A stretch of 64,000 nt of DNA, taken from positions 81,817 to 145,816 of the forward strand of contig VXBM01001611.1 of the NCBI GenBank assembly GCA_013400155.1. The letters run 5' to 3'. Source of the DNA: Helopsaltes ochotensis. Its lineage: Eukaryota; Chordata; Aves; Passeriformes; Locustellidae. The position numbers and the translations under genes were made by a program. Positions within the stretch are counted from its first letter, which is position 1. Each line of letters begins with the position of its first letter. The notes beneath the pieces were generated by a model. The model searched no databases. It was given only the letters and a program-made list of their open reading frames with translations, and was not told the DNA's origin. Positions 57,001-60,000 of the stretch are shown here, piece after piece.

Positions 57001-60000
57001 TGCAGCCCGGAACAATGGTTTGGCCTGGAGCCTTTGGCAGAAGGTGCCTGGGGAGACTCGAGGCCGACCACTGGGATTCTGGAGCCGAAGTTACAGAGGG
57101 TCCGAAGCCAACTACACTCCCACAGAGAAGGAAATCTTGGCTGCCTATGAAGGAGTTCAAGCTGCCTCAGAGGTGACTGGCACAGACGCACAGCTCCTCC
57201 TGGCACCCCAACTACCAGTGCTGGGGTGGAGGTTTAGAGGAAAGGTTCCCTCTACCCACCATGCCACTGATATCATATGGAGCAAATGGACTGCCCTCAT
57301 CACACAGCATGCTCGTATTGGAAACCCAAATTGCCCTGGGATTTTGAAAGAAATTACCAACTGGCCAGAAGGTGGAAGCTTTGGTCTCATGGACAAAGAG
57401 GAGCAGGAACAAGTGACACGTGCTGGAGAAACTCCACCGAATAACCAACTGCCAGCAGAAGAAACACACTACACTCTTTTCTCTTACAGTTTCTGTTGCA
57501 TCATAGGGATGAACCAGAAGTGGAAAGCAGCCATGTGGAGCCTCACACGACAGGTTGCACAAGCAACTGAAGGAGAAGGTGGATCAAGTCAACTTGCTGA
57601 ACTCAAAGCTGTTCAACTGGCCCTGGACATTGCTGGAAGAGAGAAGTGGCCAAAGCTTTACTTCTACACTGATTCGTGGATGGTAGCCAGTGCTCTGTGG
57701 GGTTAGCTGGAAAGGTGGAAAAAGGGCAACTGGCAGCATAGGGGAAAACCAGTCTGGGCTGCTGATGAATGGAAAGACATTGCCACTCGGGTAGAAAAGC
57801 TAGCTGTGAAAGTCTGCCATGTAGATGCCCATGTCCCCAAGAGTCAGGCTAATGAGGAGCAGCGAAACAACAGGCAAGTAGATCAAGCTGCAAAAATAGA
57901 GGTTTCAAAGATAGATGGGCAACGTAAGGGAGAGTTGTTCCTCGCTCGATGGGCCCATGACCCCTCAGGTCATCAGGGTAGAGATGCCACCTATAAGTGG
58001 GCATGAGACCAAGGGATGGATCTAACCATGGACAGTATTTCTCAGGTTATCCATGACTGTGAGATGTATGCTGCCATCAAGCAGGCCAAGCGGGTGAAGC
58101 CCCTGTGGTATGGTGGGCTGTGGTCCAAATATAAGTATGGGGAAGCCTGGCAGATTGACTACATCACCCTTCCCCAAACCTGCCAAGGCAAGTGCTACCT
58201 GCTGACCATGGTGGAAGCCATCACTGTATGGTTGGAGACCTACCCTGTGCCTCATGCTATTGCCCAGAACACCATCCTGGGCCTGGAAAAGCAAGTCCTG
58301 TGGAAACATGGCACCCCTGAGAGAATCAAGTCAGAAAATGGGACCCATTTCAAGAACACCTGGGCTGGAGAGCACGGCACTGAATGGATATATTGCATCC
58401 CTTATCAAGCACCAGCTGCCGGGAAAGTTGAACGGTGCAATGGACTACTTAAGGCACTTGTCGGGTGGAGCTTCAAAAATTGGAAAGCAAACTTAGCAAA
58501 GGCCACCTGGATGGTCAACACCCAAGGCTCCATCAATCGAGCTGGTCCTGCCCAGTCTGAACCCTTGCACACGGTGGATGGAGATAAAGTCCCTGTAGTA
58601 CACATGAAAGGTATTTTAGGAAAGACTGTTTGGATTACCCTCACCTCAGGCAAAGGCAAACCCATCCATGGGATTGTTATTGCTCAAGGACCTGGTTACA
58701 CTTGGTGGGTAATGCAGAAAGATGGAGAAACCAGTTGTGTACCACAGGGAAACCTATTCCTAAGTGAGAGTTGGGTGTCAGGGTTCATTGTGTATAGTAG
58801 AGTTTATTGATTTAGGTGTGATGATGATGATAATAGAATAAGGGGTGGATAACATCTTGGGTTATGTAACCAAAAAAAATGTGTATTATATTTTCATCTC
58901 TTGAAAGTAGTTGGGGACATGTTTATCTCTTATAACTCTAGGGAGGAGGGTGAAGGATGCCTCCTGATAATAGGCCAGCTGTTAAAACCAGGTGGGGCAG
59001 TGTTTCTTATGTCTTTCACCCCCCATCAGGGTATATCTCCTAATGGCCCTTAATGGGCCATTAAGGCTCACCAATGACATGACACATTACATCATCCCAT
59101 TGTGAGATGCTCCACCCAGTGGGGGAAGAGCCAACTGTTCCTACCTAGATAAAAACTGAGAGGTAGGAACACCAGGTAGAGAGTTTCTGCTGGACTCCCA
59201 GGGGAAGACCAGACCCATCTCACCACTGCTGGACCCTTCTACAGGATCATCTCTACAGCACCACATCTGTTATTCCAGGAGGACTTACTTGGACTACTCC
59301 TACCACCCTGACCAGGATGTCAGGTCTTATTCTGACTCTGTCAGGGTTTCTAGGATTTGTTTGTTCATTTGTTTGCTTTACTACATTTATATTTTTCTCT
59401 TTTTAATATTCCTAGTAAAGAACTGCTATTCCTATTCCCAAATCTTTGCCTAAAAGCCCTTAATTGAAAAATGATAATAATTTGGAGGGAAGGGGGTTTA
59501 CGTTCTCCATCCCAAGGGAAGCTCTAGTTTTTCCTGGCAGACAACTGTCTTTCCAAACCAAGACAAGTAAACATGGAATTTGTAAACAAAGCTTAGTTTT
59601 CTTCTGTTTTGTTTTTCAGAGGAGAATATCTGTGAATCATGTCTGTCTCCAATACTTCCTTCAGGTAGGATGTTTTTCTACAAAAAAAAAAAAGAGTTTG
59701 TAAAGTTTTTTAGTAGTATTTTAAGAGGAACTACTGTTTGCTGTTATTCATTAAAATGTGTAATCACTGTATAAATTTCAATCTTCTATGCAAAGCTTGC
59801 TTTTGAATTCTGACATGGGAGTGCAGTCTAATTGAACGTTTTTTGTTGCAGTAAACCCAGATATTCTTTCTTATTCAACTTTGACTTCCTTATTTTCTAT
59901 TTTGAATACATAGAATTCAAGGCAACTTTTCATTCTATCAACATACGTATTCTCAAAGATTACTAGAACCACAAAACTAATCTGCTGCCACCAAATCTTG

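Larger units (their letters stand above)
56070..59565 (+). mobile_element. Broken ERV-L-like endogenous retrovirus (pol + 3' LTR)
   Basis: Truncated provirus of about 3.5 kb in the VPS41 sense direction. It holds decayed reverse transcriptase, RNase H and integrase regions in order, then a 3' LTR. There is no gag, protease, primer-binding site, 5' LTR or env. The absence of env between integrase and LTR, and the 5-bp flanking repeat AGTAA (56065-56069 and 59566-59570), fit class III (ERV-L). Its GC content is clearly above that of the flanks. Stops and frameshifts split it, so it cannot encode functional proteins. Confidence 0.88.
55340..59619 (+). other. VPS41 intron, exons 21-22 (4.3 kb)
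   Basis: Mostly filled by the ERV-L-like provirus at 56070-59565. The 730 bp before it show no recognisable element. Confidence 0.85.
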
